Positions 14,116 to 25,879 of a stretch of 64,000 bases of DNA are shown one piece after another. Numbering within the stretch: position 1 is the first letter of the stretch; every line of letters starts with the position of its first letter. The stretch covers positions 14,749,900 through 14,813,899 of the forward strand of contig NC_066586.1 of the NCBI RefSeq assembly GCF_905475345.1. The letters run 5' to 3'. The notes under the pieces are model-generated. The model ran no database searches, was not told the DNA's origin, and saw only the letters and a list, made by a program, of their open reading frames with translations. This stretch comes from Vespula vulgaris. Lineage: Eukaryota; Arthropoda; Insecta; Hymenoptera; Vespidae. A program made the translations under genes and the position numbers.

Positions 14116-15133
14116 TGAATTACTTTTCCATATTTTCATAATATTGTCATTCTGATTATAAAAATAAGGATAGCTAAATATAATTCAATTATATATTATA
14201 GAGTAGTTGTTATTTTATTATATTTTTACTGCATTTTAAATACAATAATCATAATCTGTCAGACTCACACAATCAAAGATTGCATGAATATACATATATT
14301 ATAAATAATAATGAATTAGCTTAAATATAAAATAGCTTTTCATATATATATCTTTATTGATAATATTACAAAAACAAATTATACATATATATCATATTTT
14401 AATTTAAATTTTGTAAAATTAAATTTTGTAATAAAAGTTAGTCTAAACATACTCATTTATTTAAAAAAAAATTAATAGAAATTTTCAAGTTATGAATTCT
14501 CTTTAAAAATATTTAATATTCTAGAATGATATTTAATTTTTTATGCTTACGATTAACAAAATTGTATAAGAATAAATATGAAGGAGTAGTAACAAATAAA
14601 TTCACAAAAATAGATTTTTTATAACTTACAAGTAGATTGTCTAATATCTTAAATAGCGTGGCACTTATGACTTTAATAGAAATAGAAAAGAGGGGAGAGG
14701 ATAATCAAAATCAATTAATTGCATTATATGGTGTGGTGAACTTATATAAATTTTTTTTACTATGTGCCATAAAATTGATTTTACAGTGTAGAGATTATCA
14801 CTAAGAAATTTTGTCAAAATTAATACAAGAAATACAATTCTAAAGAATTATCATGTCACAAAGAATTGTACCTCATAAATATTATTACATATAGGAATAG
14901 TTGCACAAAAAATGCAAATTGTTATGCACCGAATGATGAATGAAATGACTTTTGTGCCATCACAGCATCCAACTTGCATATCGTATTTATTTAAAAATAA
15001 ATTAATTGAATATGCAAGGTAGATTATATATATATTATAGAAAACAGATGTTTTTCCTCCTATTTATAAGGAATTTATGAAATAACCAATAGTAACATAA
15101 CAGGAATGCTATATCACTTATGGTGATGAAAAT
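14116..15133. other. Convergent 3' regions of PSMB2 and SPP
   Basis: AT-rich DNA holding the 3' UTRs of two tail-to-tail genes. No further open reading frame or structured element that I can support. Confidence 0.65.
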
Positions 15134-16654
15134 TTATTTATCTTTTTTTACTTCTACTTGAGTTTGCGTTGTTTGTTCTGATTGTTGCACTGTAGTTGTT
15201 GGTTGAGCAGGATGATCTTCATATCTGAAAATTTGATATATATATATATATATCACTTCTAAATATTAATATATAATTTATTTTATGTAATATATTATAA
15301 AACGAATGAATAATGCTTACGAAAATAAAGCTTTGAGATCTCCTTTGACTAATGCTAGCAATAATGGTGTTCCTAAACAAGCAGGTGCCAGATATAACAG
15401 AGCAGGTTGTGCATGTTTAAACAAATGCATTATCGATATTGTTATAAGTAATCCCATAAAGTAAGCAAAAAATGTTGCATAAAAATACACATTTGTTTTT
15501 CTGCTCAAACTATTATCAAATCTCAATAAGAGAGCAATGAAAATTCCAGGTAAAACAATATCTCCTAAACCTAACATTGCAAAGTTATTAGCACTAAGAC
15601 CTTTCTCTAAAAGATCTTGTGGAAAAACGAGCTTCATTGGCACTTCAAATGATTTTGCTACTGTTATCATTACATCTGTACCAAACACCCAGAAAGCATC
15701 ATAAAACAGAAGACCACCAAGTAAAATACATCCAGTGACAACATTATTGAGATGTAATAATTCAACACCATTAATTGCAAATGCAATTCCAAATAAATTA
15801 TTAGCAATCCAATGCTGAAAAAATATACATTACTAAAAATACAATACAGAGTCTTATGTAAATAATATTTATAGAAGTATGTTTTTATAGATTACCTTTT
15901 TCAAAAGATACCAAGCACCAACAATAGAACAACATATTAGACAAACAATATCATGAAGGTTAAATTTATAATTGATAATATGCTCAGTACGATCACCTTC
16001 TCCTTTCGTAAATTGAATGTGATATGGAGTTTTTGGAATTACAGCAGGAACCAATGAAGAAATCAAGGGACTATAACGAACATATTTCGTAAATATTATT
16101 ACAAATATATCTTAATACATAGAAATCTGGTATTTACCTTGTAAGATGACACAAAGCTAAAATTCCAAGAAAGAAGAAATAACCAACTAAAATTAGGTTC
16201 ACATATTCCTTAGTAAATATCTGTGTATGAAAAGAAATATTTTTGTAATAAATGATATTTTATAAAGATCACAAAAATAATTATAAAATACATTATATAA
16301 TTATAAATTTTCTTTTACCTTATATAATATATATAAGCTAAATAGCGTAAAGCTGGAAATTAAAGGAAATAATGCTGCTTCTTTCAGAGACATTGTATCA
16401 GGTTGTTCACCATTGTCTTTATAATGTTGCTAAAAAAATAATTGCTCTATTTAAAGTCGATTGTCGTTTTAACAAGTACGCATGTCCGCATGTGTACGTA
16501 TATATATGCAAGATTGATATTACTAATTTTATTGATATTGATTTCTATATTATATATTGATTTTATATATTATATACTATTGATAATACTAGATGTCTAA
16601 TATATATATATATATATGTACGTATATACGTATGTATGTGTATATATGTGTGTG

Positions 16655-16699
<45 letters not shown>

Positions 16700-16978
16700 A
16701 TCTTCATTAATTACAATATTATAAGATTTTCAAATATTGTTGAACATTACAATGATTTTATAACATATGCCAATATGCCAAAATATATAGCTAACCTGCT
16801 GCTCCTTATGGTGCTTAACAGCTCGGAAGCTACCGAAAAAAATAGGTAATATTGCCATTATTACAAGGCTTCCATAAGCTATAGCTATTCCTTCGGGAGT
16901 CGAAGTGGAAGTTCCGTTGTTTCGTTCAGTAACATTTTCACTTGCTTGTGTAACGATTTCATTTATTACACTTGCCAT
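15134..16978 (-). CDS. Spp: Signal peptide peptidase (HM13-type GxGD intramembrane aspartyl protease)
   Basis: Cleaves left-over signal peptides and some type II membrane segments within the ER membrane. Exons in transcription order: 16978-16796, 16429-16319, 16220-16138, 16070-15896, 15814-15321, 15224-15134; 378 residues (human SPP 377). The catalytic motifs are present and correctly placed: YD in LLFYDAFWVF (Asp about 223) and GLGD in MLGLGDIVLP (Asp about 269), with the PAL motif in QPALLYL (about 321-323). The lumenal N-terminus carries two N-glycosylation sequons (NVT at 15, NGT at 21) before the first membrane segment. The C-terminus is VKKDK, a KKxx-type ER-retrieval signal. Several hydrophobic segments are visible, in line with the family's nine-pass topology. 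The start is the only ATG upstream of the first membrane segment. Divergent from Sec5, convergent with PSMB2. Confidence 0.97.
16661..16696. repeat. (TA)n and (TG)n microsatellites in SPP intron 1
   Basis: Alternating TA run preceded by a TG-rich stretch (16620-16660), all within the first intron of the SPP gene. Confidence 0.9.
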
Positions 16979-17955
16979 CTTGGGTATTCAACACGACTAA
17001 TGGACACGACTGCACTGTCGTGCACGTTTATCCAAACGTTATCTAATTCTAACAGATGGCGGAGAATGACAAGTCTACCAACATATTGTAACAATTATAA
17101 AAACAATATTTTTGAAAATTTGATAAAAATATGTATTAAATGTTATATATGTACTTTTATTTCAATAATAAATTAAATTAATCAAATCTAATATTAAAAA
17201 ATAATCGAATTTTGACTATGCGATACTATGACATATTTACTCTACATAGAGTCGCGTTTTCATATTTATCTTTTTATTTCACTAGTTTCACTTTTGAAAT
17301 ATTTTTTATAAATGATTCAAATAAAAAACATAATATTTAGTTCAAGTAATTTCTATCTTATTAGTAATGATTAAAATATAAAAATTTTGTTATGTTTTTT
17401 CTTTTTATTTTTTCCCTAACATTTGACATATAGGTTACTATAAATACCCGCTAAAATATGTTTGAAAGTTTACTGACCGAACTTGTATTTTCCAAAAGAT
17501 TATTAAGCTGTCTATCGAATAATTTAGCTTATATTTATCTATAAATAAAAAATTTTCTAATCCAATGCTAATTGTATGATTTATATGATTTGACAAATAT
17601 TTGATTGTGTGTATGCATGATGTATACTCAAATAGTAGAGAGTCTACAAGTAACAGCATGTTGCGTAGTTTTGTAATATTTGAACTAATAAGTGTAGTGA
17701 TGTGTCATTTTACCATGCTTGTTTTTATTTATTTGTGTCTTTTATAGAAAACAAGACAGTTATAAAAATGTATAAATATTAATTAATCTGAATATATACA
17801 GTATGTTGAATAAATATATTTACTAAAGTCTTTAAATATAGGATATATAGAATAAGGTTACATTAATAAATAATAAATGTCTTTCTATATAGGTATTTAT
17901 AAATAGTATAAATATTTTATAAATAATTATAAAATTTATAAATAATTTTGTAAAA
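16979..17955. other. Divergent promoter region, SPP / Sec5
   Basis: Contains both 5' UTRs. A GATGGCGG segment near 17050 resembles a YY1/Pho-type site, often found close to insect transcription starts. The remainder is AT-rich without recognisable genes. Confidence 0.55.
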
Positions 17956-20900
17956 ATGGGTCCACCACCAGTAGTCACAGGAATTTCACCTAAAGAAGGA
18001 CCACCTGGAACTCGTGTAATAGTGCGTGGAGAATTCTTGGGTACAAAAGCTCCAGATTTAATAGGTTTGTTGTATTTCGTTTTATACAAAATAATAGAAT
18101 CATACAATGAGATTCCATTTTTTATTATTTTAATTATATTGTTATTTTTTTATATAGGATTGACAATTTGTGGATGTGATTGTCTTTTATCTGCTGAATG
18201 GAAATCATCAAATAAAATTATTGCTAGATCAGGTCCATGTAAAGGCCGTGGTGATATTATAGTAACAACTCGTACTGGTGGTCAAGGAACATCAACAGTA
18301 CAATTCCGTGGTTATCATGAAACGATAGGACCTATGAAAGAATCTGCTGTATGGGTAGATGAAGCACCTCTGCAGAGCTTTGTTTGGGGTAGAAGAGCAT
18401 TATCACCAACAAATTATCAACAAGAAGATCCTTTGGGACTCAGTGTAGAAGGAAATGAGTATGGATTTCTGTCATTTTGTAACTAATAATTTATTATTAA
18501 TAATTTATTTAAAAAATAATTTATTATATTTATTTATAGTAAAAAGTTTCCTGATGATGAATTAATAGAATTATTTGGAGATGCCACTGATGATCTCACT
18601 AGTGAAAAATTTCATCCAGGTTGGTTTTTATTGCAACATCATCATGCTACGACATTAGAAGACTTAAAAGCAGGCTTAACTTTTCTTAAGAGAAAAGTAA
18701 ACTCTCAAAAAGAAGGACAATTGTCTTTTTTGAAGGTATGTACTTTTGCAATTTTTTATAAAGGACATTTTCAAGTTATTTGTAATTACTATTACTATAT
18801 TTGTAATTAGGCCAATGTGGGATCAGTAATGGAACAACTTGATACAGTAATGCTTCTTAAAGAACAGTTTGAATTAGATATGAAAAATTATGGAACTGAT
18901 CCCATTGAACAACTTGAAAAAGCTATTAAACAATCAATGTCAGAAGCCAATAAATTATTTGATGAAGTATTAGCGAGAAGAGATAGAGCAGATGCTACAA
19001 GAAATGTTTTAACTGTTATGCAGCGCTACAAGTTTTTGTTTTGCATGCCAATTAATATGGAAAGAAATATAGAGCGTGGAAATTATGATTTGGTTATTAA
19101 TGATTATGCAAGGGTAAAAAATTTGTTTAGAAACACTGAAGTAGAAGTATTTAAAATAGTGTTAGCAGAAATAGAAAACAGAATTACAACTCTTAAGACA
19201 TTATTACGAAAGAAGCTTGAAGAAATGCCACTTAGTTTAGAAGAACATAAAAAAATAATTAGAAATCTTGTTAATCTTGAAACAGAAGGTGATGTAGGCT
19301 GGGATGCTATTGGTTTGTATATATAAAATAATTCTATTATTAACTAATTAACTATTAGACTAACTAAAAAAAATGTATAATTTTATGTTTTAGTTTCTCA
19401 TGCAAACTGTTTAGATAAAAGCATAAATGCTTGTGTACACGAACATTTAGAAATAAAAAATACAATATTGGAGGATTCTAGTAAAACTTCAAAACATGTA
19501 CAGGTTACAGGAAAACAATTTCAAAGTAATAGGAATGATAGAAATAATACATCAATACAAGTATCATGCATTCAAGCTATTTATGATATATTAATTCAAC
19601 AATTACCTAATCTATGGAGACTAGGACAAAGTTATTTCAGTGGACAATTGCATGTTGCAGTAGATGTTGAAAAACAGATCCCCTTTAAGGTAAAAAAGAA
19701 ACTAAAAATATTTAATCTTTCTTTGAAATATTAAAGAAACCTAATTTCAAATCCAAGATGTATTTTATGATATATTTGTAAAATGTGAATATATATAATT
19801 AAAATCTCAATTATTTTTAATAGAATTTGGTTTTATCAAGCATGCAACATACCATGGAAGTTATTAAAAATATATGTCATAATGATGTAGAAGCATCATC
19901 ACTTTTACATATTTTACACTGTATTAGACAGATGTATGCATCTTTAATTCATTTAGATTTACCTAGTGATGCCCTTGATATTTTTGGAAAATTTATATTT
20001 GATTTGAGGTAAAAATCTTTTTTTAACAATGATTAAATTTCCATATTTAAATTGTCATATTTGTAATTAGCATTCTAATTCTTACTGTATATTTTAGATT
20101 ACAATGTTTAGTTGCTTTGTTCAGAAGAACTGCAGAGAATATAGCAGCTTTACATAAAAAGGAAACTTGGCAAATTGAATATTTAAATGAAAATGGTGGT
20201 GTTACAAAGCTGGTATTGTTTCATATATATATACACACACACACACTTTATAGTTTTAAGATGATAAATACTATTTATATCAAAGATTTAACTATATTTT
20301 TTTTTGTCTAAATAGCCATTCCTATTCGAAGAAATGGTATTAGAGGTAACAAAATGTGCACGAGATACGGTAGTTGCTTGTGGTCCAAGAGAAAGTGCAC
20401 TATTTGCTAATCCATCATATCAAATGATCTTTTATAATGCTGTTAAAACTTTATTTACTTCATTTGCACGATGTTTACAACAATTAGCCTTCAGTGGTTG
20501 CGAAGAAGCTTTGGATGATGATGAGCCGTCAGTTTCTCAACTAGTTGGATCACCTTCTGGTTATAGGAATAAAAACAATAAACATCAAGGACCTGTAAGT
20601 ATAATATTATATGTACAAATATAAATGTATAGTCATTTTATTATTTATACATTTTTTAATCTTTACAATATTTCGTATTCTTGAATAGACTTGGGAACAG
20701 TGCCTTTTAATATCATTAAGTAATATACGTTACACTTTGAATAATGTCTTGCCAAAAATAAAAGATATACTAAAAACTCAAGGTTATCCAGATTTATCTA
20801 ATGCAATTGGTTGGAATTCTAATTGGACACAATTGGAAACTCTTGATAATGCTGTTTTGGAGGCCTATTTAGAACGACGGTGTGATCCACTTGTTGGAAC

Positions 20901-21543
20901 AATTGAACCTAGTATGTATTTGGGTGGATTAGAATGGGATTTTAATACAGAACCAACTCATATTAAACCATATGCCCAGGAAATATTAGCAAATTTAATA
21001 GCAGTTCATGCAGAGGTAAATAGAAAAAGAAATAGATTTAATTTTCATGAAATATTATTTAATATAGAGTAAATGTGGCATTATATTTTTACAGGTTCAT
21101 CGAGTTGCTCCAGTTCTTTTAAAAAGAGTTCTCTCTCATATTGTTGAGACAATAGCAGAAGAACTGGCACGACTTATGTCGTGCGTAACACAGTTTAGTT
21201 CTGCTGGTATTATACAAGCTAGAAGTGATATTACACTTTTAAAAAATGCTCTATTACATTACAGTACTGATAGAGCAAGGTGAGAGACTTATAATTATAT
21301 ATAAAATACAAGTGTTGAATATATTAAAACTTAAATATTATAATTTGTATAAAAAATAGAAGCTTTTTTGAAGAGGCTCTTGATGCTATACCACAAGCAA
21401 TGAACAATGAAGATGCTGTACGTATTGATGCTTTGTTGTTAAAAGTTACAACATCTATGCGATTGCAATTATCCTGTCTCGTAAATGGTACAACTAATGG
21501 TACTGTAAGCACAATTGATACCAATCGTGTAACCACTGTATAA
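17956..21543 (+). CDS. Sec5: Exocyst complex component 2 (Sec5)
   Basis: Subunit of the octameric exocyst, which tethers secretory vesicles to the plasma membrane; the family's N-terminal IPT/TIG domain binds Ral GTPases. Eleven exons: 17956-18064, 18158-18458, 18540-18735, 18811-19312, 19394-19689, 19824-20008, 20098-20212, 20316-20594, 20689-21015, 21095-21279, 21360-21543. They give 892 residues (human 924). The IPT/TIG domain spans about residues 5-95 (PPPVVTGISPKEGPPGTRV ... TRTGGQGTSTVQF). The following segment WFLLQHHHATTLEDLKAGL and the helical region with PINMERNIERGNYDLVINDY are typical of Sec5, and the rest is the alpha-helical exocyst bundle. The start at 17956 lies three codons before the TIG strand, as in orthologues. 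No frameshift or missing segment. Its 3' end faces the repeat-rich locus A. Confidence 0.96.
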
Positions 21544-21828
21544 TTGGAATTATAAGAATAATGATAAAAATATAATCATTAATTTATTAAATTCTATGGT
21601 TTAATATCGTACCAAATAAGAGTTATTTATTCGCAATTAAGACTATCCATCCCCTTTAGTTTCATTTATTATTTTCGAATAATTGTTTCAACTATTATAT
21701 AGCAACACGCTTCAATAAATAGAAATGACTGTTTATTTATTGCTAAATCTACGGAAGATATAAGAAGCAATGTTGAATTCAATTGAATTGGAATTAGATT
21801 GAAAAGACTTTGGAAAAGCCTTGAAATA
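21544..21828. other. Sec5 3' region and possible 3' end of non-coding locus A
   Basis: AT-rich DNA between the Sec5 stop codon and the first repeat of the central domain. On the minus strand an AATAAA-type polyadenylation signal lies at about 21733-21740 and could end locus A transcripts; it is unproven. Sec5 must also polyadenylate here. Confidence 0.4.
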
Positions 21829-21932
21829 TGCAGCCATTCGCCCGGTAGTACTTGCATTACATAATTTAGATTTAGATTTTAATATACTGCAAGTACTACC
21901 GACCCAGGTCCCACCGCGTGGAGGTTGCTGCA
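21829..21932 (-). repeat. Multi-stem hairpin element, copy 1
   Basis: Sense is the minus strand. The element is bounded by TGCAGC/GCTGCA inverted ends. A perfect 14-bp inner stem pairs CGGTAGTACTTGCA (21843-21856) with TGCAAGTACTACCG (21888-21901) around an AT-rich loop. A side hairpin, CCAC-GCG-GTGG in sense, lies within one arm. The best preserved of ten copies in the window. Confidence 0.85.
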
Positions 21933-21999
21933 TCTGGAGACCCGCGGGCTAACGGTGACTCTACTCTAAAGTTCGCGTGACCGGCGTGATCAAATAATC

Positions 22000-23440
22000 G
22001 ACGTTCCATAAAAAGAAGTCCCCGGTAGGACTTTTAATCGCGCACGAACACTCCCGTGAGTGTTAAAATAACGGTGACTCTACTCTAAATTCGCGTCCGC
22101 GGCGTTCTATGCACTAACCAAGAAATCAGGCGGCTAACTGAAGGAGGATCAGTCCACTCTTACGGATAGCAAACCACACTACTCGGCAGCACATAAGCCG
22201 ACTCACTAGTACGACCGGGCATTTACTTGTTTTTAGCAATCAAACGTAGTCCATATCGGTAGGACTTTTAATCGCGCCCAAACACTCCCGTGAGTGTTAG
22301 AAGAACGGTGACTCTACTTTAAATTCGCGTTCGCGGCGTTCTGTGCACTAACCAAGAAATCAGGCGGCTAACTGAAGGAGGATCAGTCCACTCTTACGGA
22401 TAGCAAACCACACTACTCGGCAGCACATAAGCCGACTCACTAGCGCGACCGGTTATTTATTCGTTTTTAGCAATCAAACGTAGTCCATATCGGTAGGACT
22501 TTTAATCGCGCCCGAACACTCCCGTGAGTGTTAGAAGAACGGTGACTCTACTTTAAGTTCGCGTTCGCGGCGTTCTATGCACTAACCAAGAAATCAGGCG
22601 GCTAACTGGCGGAGGGTCAGTCCACTCTTACGGATAGCAAACCACACTACTCGGCAGCACATAAGTCGACTCACTAGTACGACCCGTCATTTATTTGTTT
22701 TTAGCAATCAAACGTAGTCCATATCGGTAGGACTTTTAATCGCGCCCGAACACTCCCGTGAGTGTTGGAATAACGGTGACTCTACTCTAAATTCGCGTCC
22801 GCGGCGTTCTATGCATTAACCAAGAAATCAGGCGGCTAACTGAAGGAGGATCAGTCCACTCTTACGGATAGCAAACCACACTACTCGCCAGCAGATAAGC
22901 CGACTCACTAGTACGACCGGTCATTTACTTGTTTTTAGCAATCAAACGTAGTCCATATCGGTAGGACTTTTAATCGCGCCCAAACACTCCCGTGAGTGTT
23001 AGAAGAACGGTGACTCTACTTTAAATTCGCGTTCGCGGCGTTCTGTGCACTAACCAAGAAATCAGGCGGCTAACTGAAGGAGGATCAGTCCACTCTTACG
23101 GATAGCAAACCACACTACTCGGCAGCACATACGCCGACTCACTAGCGCGACCGGTCATTTATTCGTTTTTAGCAATCAAACGTAGTCCATATCGGTAGGA
23201 CTTATAATCGCGCCCGAACACTCCCGTGAGTGTTAGAATAACGGTGACTCTACTTTAAATTCGCGTTCGCGGCGTTCTATGCACTCACCAAGAAATCAGG
23301 CGGCTAACTGAAGGAGGATCAGTCCACTCTTACGGATAGCAAACCACACTACTCGGCAGCACATAAACCGACTCACTAGCACGACCGGTCATTTATTCGT
23401 TTTTAGCAATCAAACGTAGTCCATATCGGTAGGACTTTTA
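22000..23440 (-). repeat. 234-bp satellite array 1 (about seven monomers)
   Basis: The landmark CGGTAGG recurs at 22023, 22257, 22491, 22725, 22959, 23193 and 23427, a strict 234-base period. Each monomer carries an inverted repeat of the AACACTC...GAGTGTT type, an AGTCC...GGACT inverted repeat and a GACTCTACT segment. Monomers differ by scattered substitutions, so this array is less homogenised than array 2. It starts just beyond hairpin element copy 1. Confidence 0.95.
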
Positions 23441-23999
23441 TTCGCGCCCGAGAACACCACGTCTCTGCCCGCCGACAAAGGCGTGAGTGTTCTTCCTATC
23501 CTTCCCGTATTCGCGTCTAGCAATCGATTATGAAACGAACATTTCGACGATTTATGGGATCACCCTCGCCGATATGTCGAAGTCCATGAACTGGAGGAGA
23601 AGCAGAAGAGAAAGAGAAGAAAAGAAAGCCGGAACATGCGCGTATGTGAAGAGGATAGAATTCGGAAGAGAAAGAAGAAGGCATGTCCGGAAAAGAACAC
23701 GTGCACGTGTGAGAACGATGAAATGGAAAAGAAAAGATGGACATAGAATGTAGCTACACTCGTCCAAAACCAGAGTACGAAAATCGAGCTCGATTTTTCG
23801 ATACTGAAAGGAGGAAACCCGCACAGAAGCCCACACCCACGAGCCCAACTCATAGGTCCCACCCGAAAGAAATTAGAATAATGAACTTTGAGTATTTATT
23901 TCCGAGTATAGGAAAGATGTATGAATCAATGTAAAATGCACGAAGTTCGATGTTTAATTGGAATTGCATAGAAAAAATTTTGGAAAAATCTTAAAGAAC

Positions 24000-24091
24000 G
24001 CAGCCATTCGCAAGGTGATACTTGCAGCCTACAAGATTTCGACATATCACAAGTATTTTCGACCCACGTCCCACCGCGTGGAGGTTACTGC
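24000..24091 (-). repeat. Multi-stem hairpin element, copy 2 (degenerate)
   Basis: Retains the GCAGCCATTCGC end, the CCCACCGCGTGGAGG side hairpin and the following GGAGACCCACGG block. The inner stem is weakened (GGTGATACTTGC against ACAAGTATTTTCG). Confidence 0.75.
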
Positions 24092-24758
24092 TTCTGGAGA
24101 CCCACGGACTAACGGTGGCTCTACTCTTTACTACTTCTACTACTACCAAGAAAGCAAAGCAACGGGACGATCTCCACTCCCGACGAATTCAAGCCTCCAA
24201 ACGCTAAACTTGCAGCCCCATGCGTCTTCGCATTTGGGAACCGACTTACGCATAGCTCAACTATCCAATATCGAAAGCTTCGATCATCACTTGAGCACAA
24301 CCGGTCGTACTTTCGCGCCAAACGCCGGAACCCAAAATTGAATCTACCGCAGTCACGATACTGACGCGAGCATTCCGGATATACTCACGCGAATATGTTG
24401 AATACGTTAGAGCCAATGTTGGACTTTAACGCGCTCGAGAACACCAACGCTTTTGCCAGCCGACATAAGCGAGTGTCCTTCTATCTTGCCCGAACGGTAG
24501 AAAAGAAATCCTTCCACGCCTGAGATAGAAAGATTCTTTGAACACCCGTGTAAAAATCTAAGTCCCTCGATGGTCCTTGTGTGACGCAACGATTGCTGCA
24601 TCTGAAAATAAACGGACTAACGAGGATTCTATTCTAAAATCCACGAACCGAGATGCTTTTCTGCTTCAGGAGCTTCGAGCTTCTCAGCAAACTGGAGATG
24701 TATAAAACCCCGCTTACAGATTGCTCCACCGTCCACACCGTCGGCTTCAGACATCTCG

Positions 24759-24778
24759 AGACACGACCGGTCGTGTCT
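24759..24778. repeat. Perfect 20-bp palindrome AGACACGACCGGTCGTGTCT, copy 1
   Basis: Self-complementary over all 20 bases. Further copies at 32383, 33710 and 35169 are identical; the copy at 30981 has one substitution. The copies mark the boundaries of the macro-repeat units. Confidence 0.95.
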
Positions 24779-24960
24779 ATATTTCGATTTCAAAATCAAC
24801 GCGTAGTCCTCGGCAGGACTTAATCTCGCGTCCGCGAACACCCACGCGCGTGCCGGCCGTCACGCGCGTGAGTGTTTTCCCTATCATTCGCGTCCGGAAG
24901 GAAGGAGTCATTCCCTTCCTGCATATAATATAGATTATATGCAGAGAAGTTCTTTTAACT

Positions 24961-25660
24961 CCCGTGTAAAAATCTCACGACGATAAGTCCAGCGATCACC
25001 TAATCTGAAACAGAAGAAGAATAAAAGAAGAGATAAAATAAAAGCAAATATTAAAGAGATATTAAAAATTAAGTATAAGAGCAAAAATTAAAAAGTAAAT
25101 AAGAAATTTATATGAAAGCAAAAATTAAAAATATAATGAAAACTAAATATAAATGCAAAAATTAAAATGTTAATAAAAGTTAAATATAAAAGTAAAAATT
25201 ATATATAAAATTAAATGCAAAAAGATATATATATTCAACATATTCTCTGTAAACTTTATTTCCTGAAAAAATTTAATTTCACGATGATTGGTCCCGCGAT
25301 GATCGGTCCCTCGATGATCTAACCTGAAACATAAAAGGAGTAAAAAAAAAGTGGAGATAAATGAAAAAGAAGAAAGGAAAAGAAACGATGTAGAGAAAAA
25401 TAGAAAAAGAAACATGGAGTATTTGCGTAAGTGAACGTGAGAAAAATAAAATTCCTAACGATTATTTTGCATCTCGAAAATCATTTCGCTCGAAGAAGAT
25501 CAGAGTACCATTATTGAGTTCGATTTTTCCCTAGTGAAAGAACCATACCCGCCTAAGGCCCACACCCGAGGGCCCATCCCAAGGGTCCCACCCGATAGAA
25601 GATAGAGTACTTAATCAACAGTTTAACCAAAAATTAAAAATAATTGTTTTAACTATAATA
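24961..25660 (-). other. Purine/A-rich stretch with acceptor-like sites
   Basis: On the minus strand this reads as pyrimidine-rich DNA with two GTTTCAG acceptors, giving exon starts at 25323 and 25004. Each is followed within about 50 bases by a GTGAGA- or GTGAAA-type donor. Between them are repeats of the AAAGCAAAAATTAAA type (plus strand). I read it as intron-like sequence of locus A. Confidence 0.4.
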
Positions 25661-25808
25661 TGCAGCCATTCGCCCGGTAGTACTTCCGCTATATAATTAT
25701 TTAAATATCCATATATAATTTAGTTATAAACTATTGATGTAATTTAGATACAATTTAGATATATTGCAAGTACTACCGACCCAGGTCCCACCGCTTGGAG
25801 GTTGCTGC
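25661..25808 (-). repeat. Multi-stem hairpin element, copy 3
   Basis: Same bounding TGCAGC/TGCTGCA ends, with a long AT-rich loop between the arms of the GGTAGTACTT/AAGTACTACC stem. It immediately precedes satellite array 2, as copy 1 precedes array 1. Confidence 0.85.
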
Positions 25809-25879
25809 ATCTGGGGACCCACGGGCTAACGGTGACTCTACTCTAAAGTTCGCGTGACCGGCGTGATCAAATAATCGAC

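Larger units (their letters stand above)
23428..24960 (-). repeat. Macro-repeat segment, copy 1
   Basis: About 1.5 kb that recurs almost unchanged at 29650-31180, an offset of 6222 bases. It includes the array-flanking hairpin (GAACACCACG...CGTGAGTGTTC near 23450-23495), a purine-rich block (23590-23745), a degenerate hairpin element (24000-24091) and the 20-bp palindrome at 24759. Small open frames inside it are shared with the other copy only because the DNA is duplicated. Confidence 0.9.

Noticed and set aside
18065..18157. Hydrophobic segment inside Sec5 (read-through of intron 1)
   Set aside because: The stretch is bounded by GT and AG, and removing it joins two parts of the IPT/TIG domain exactly.
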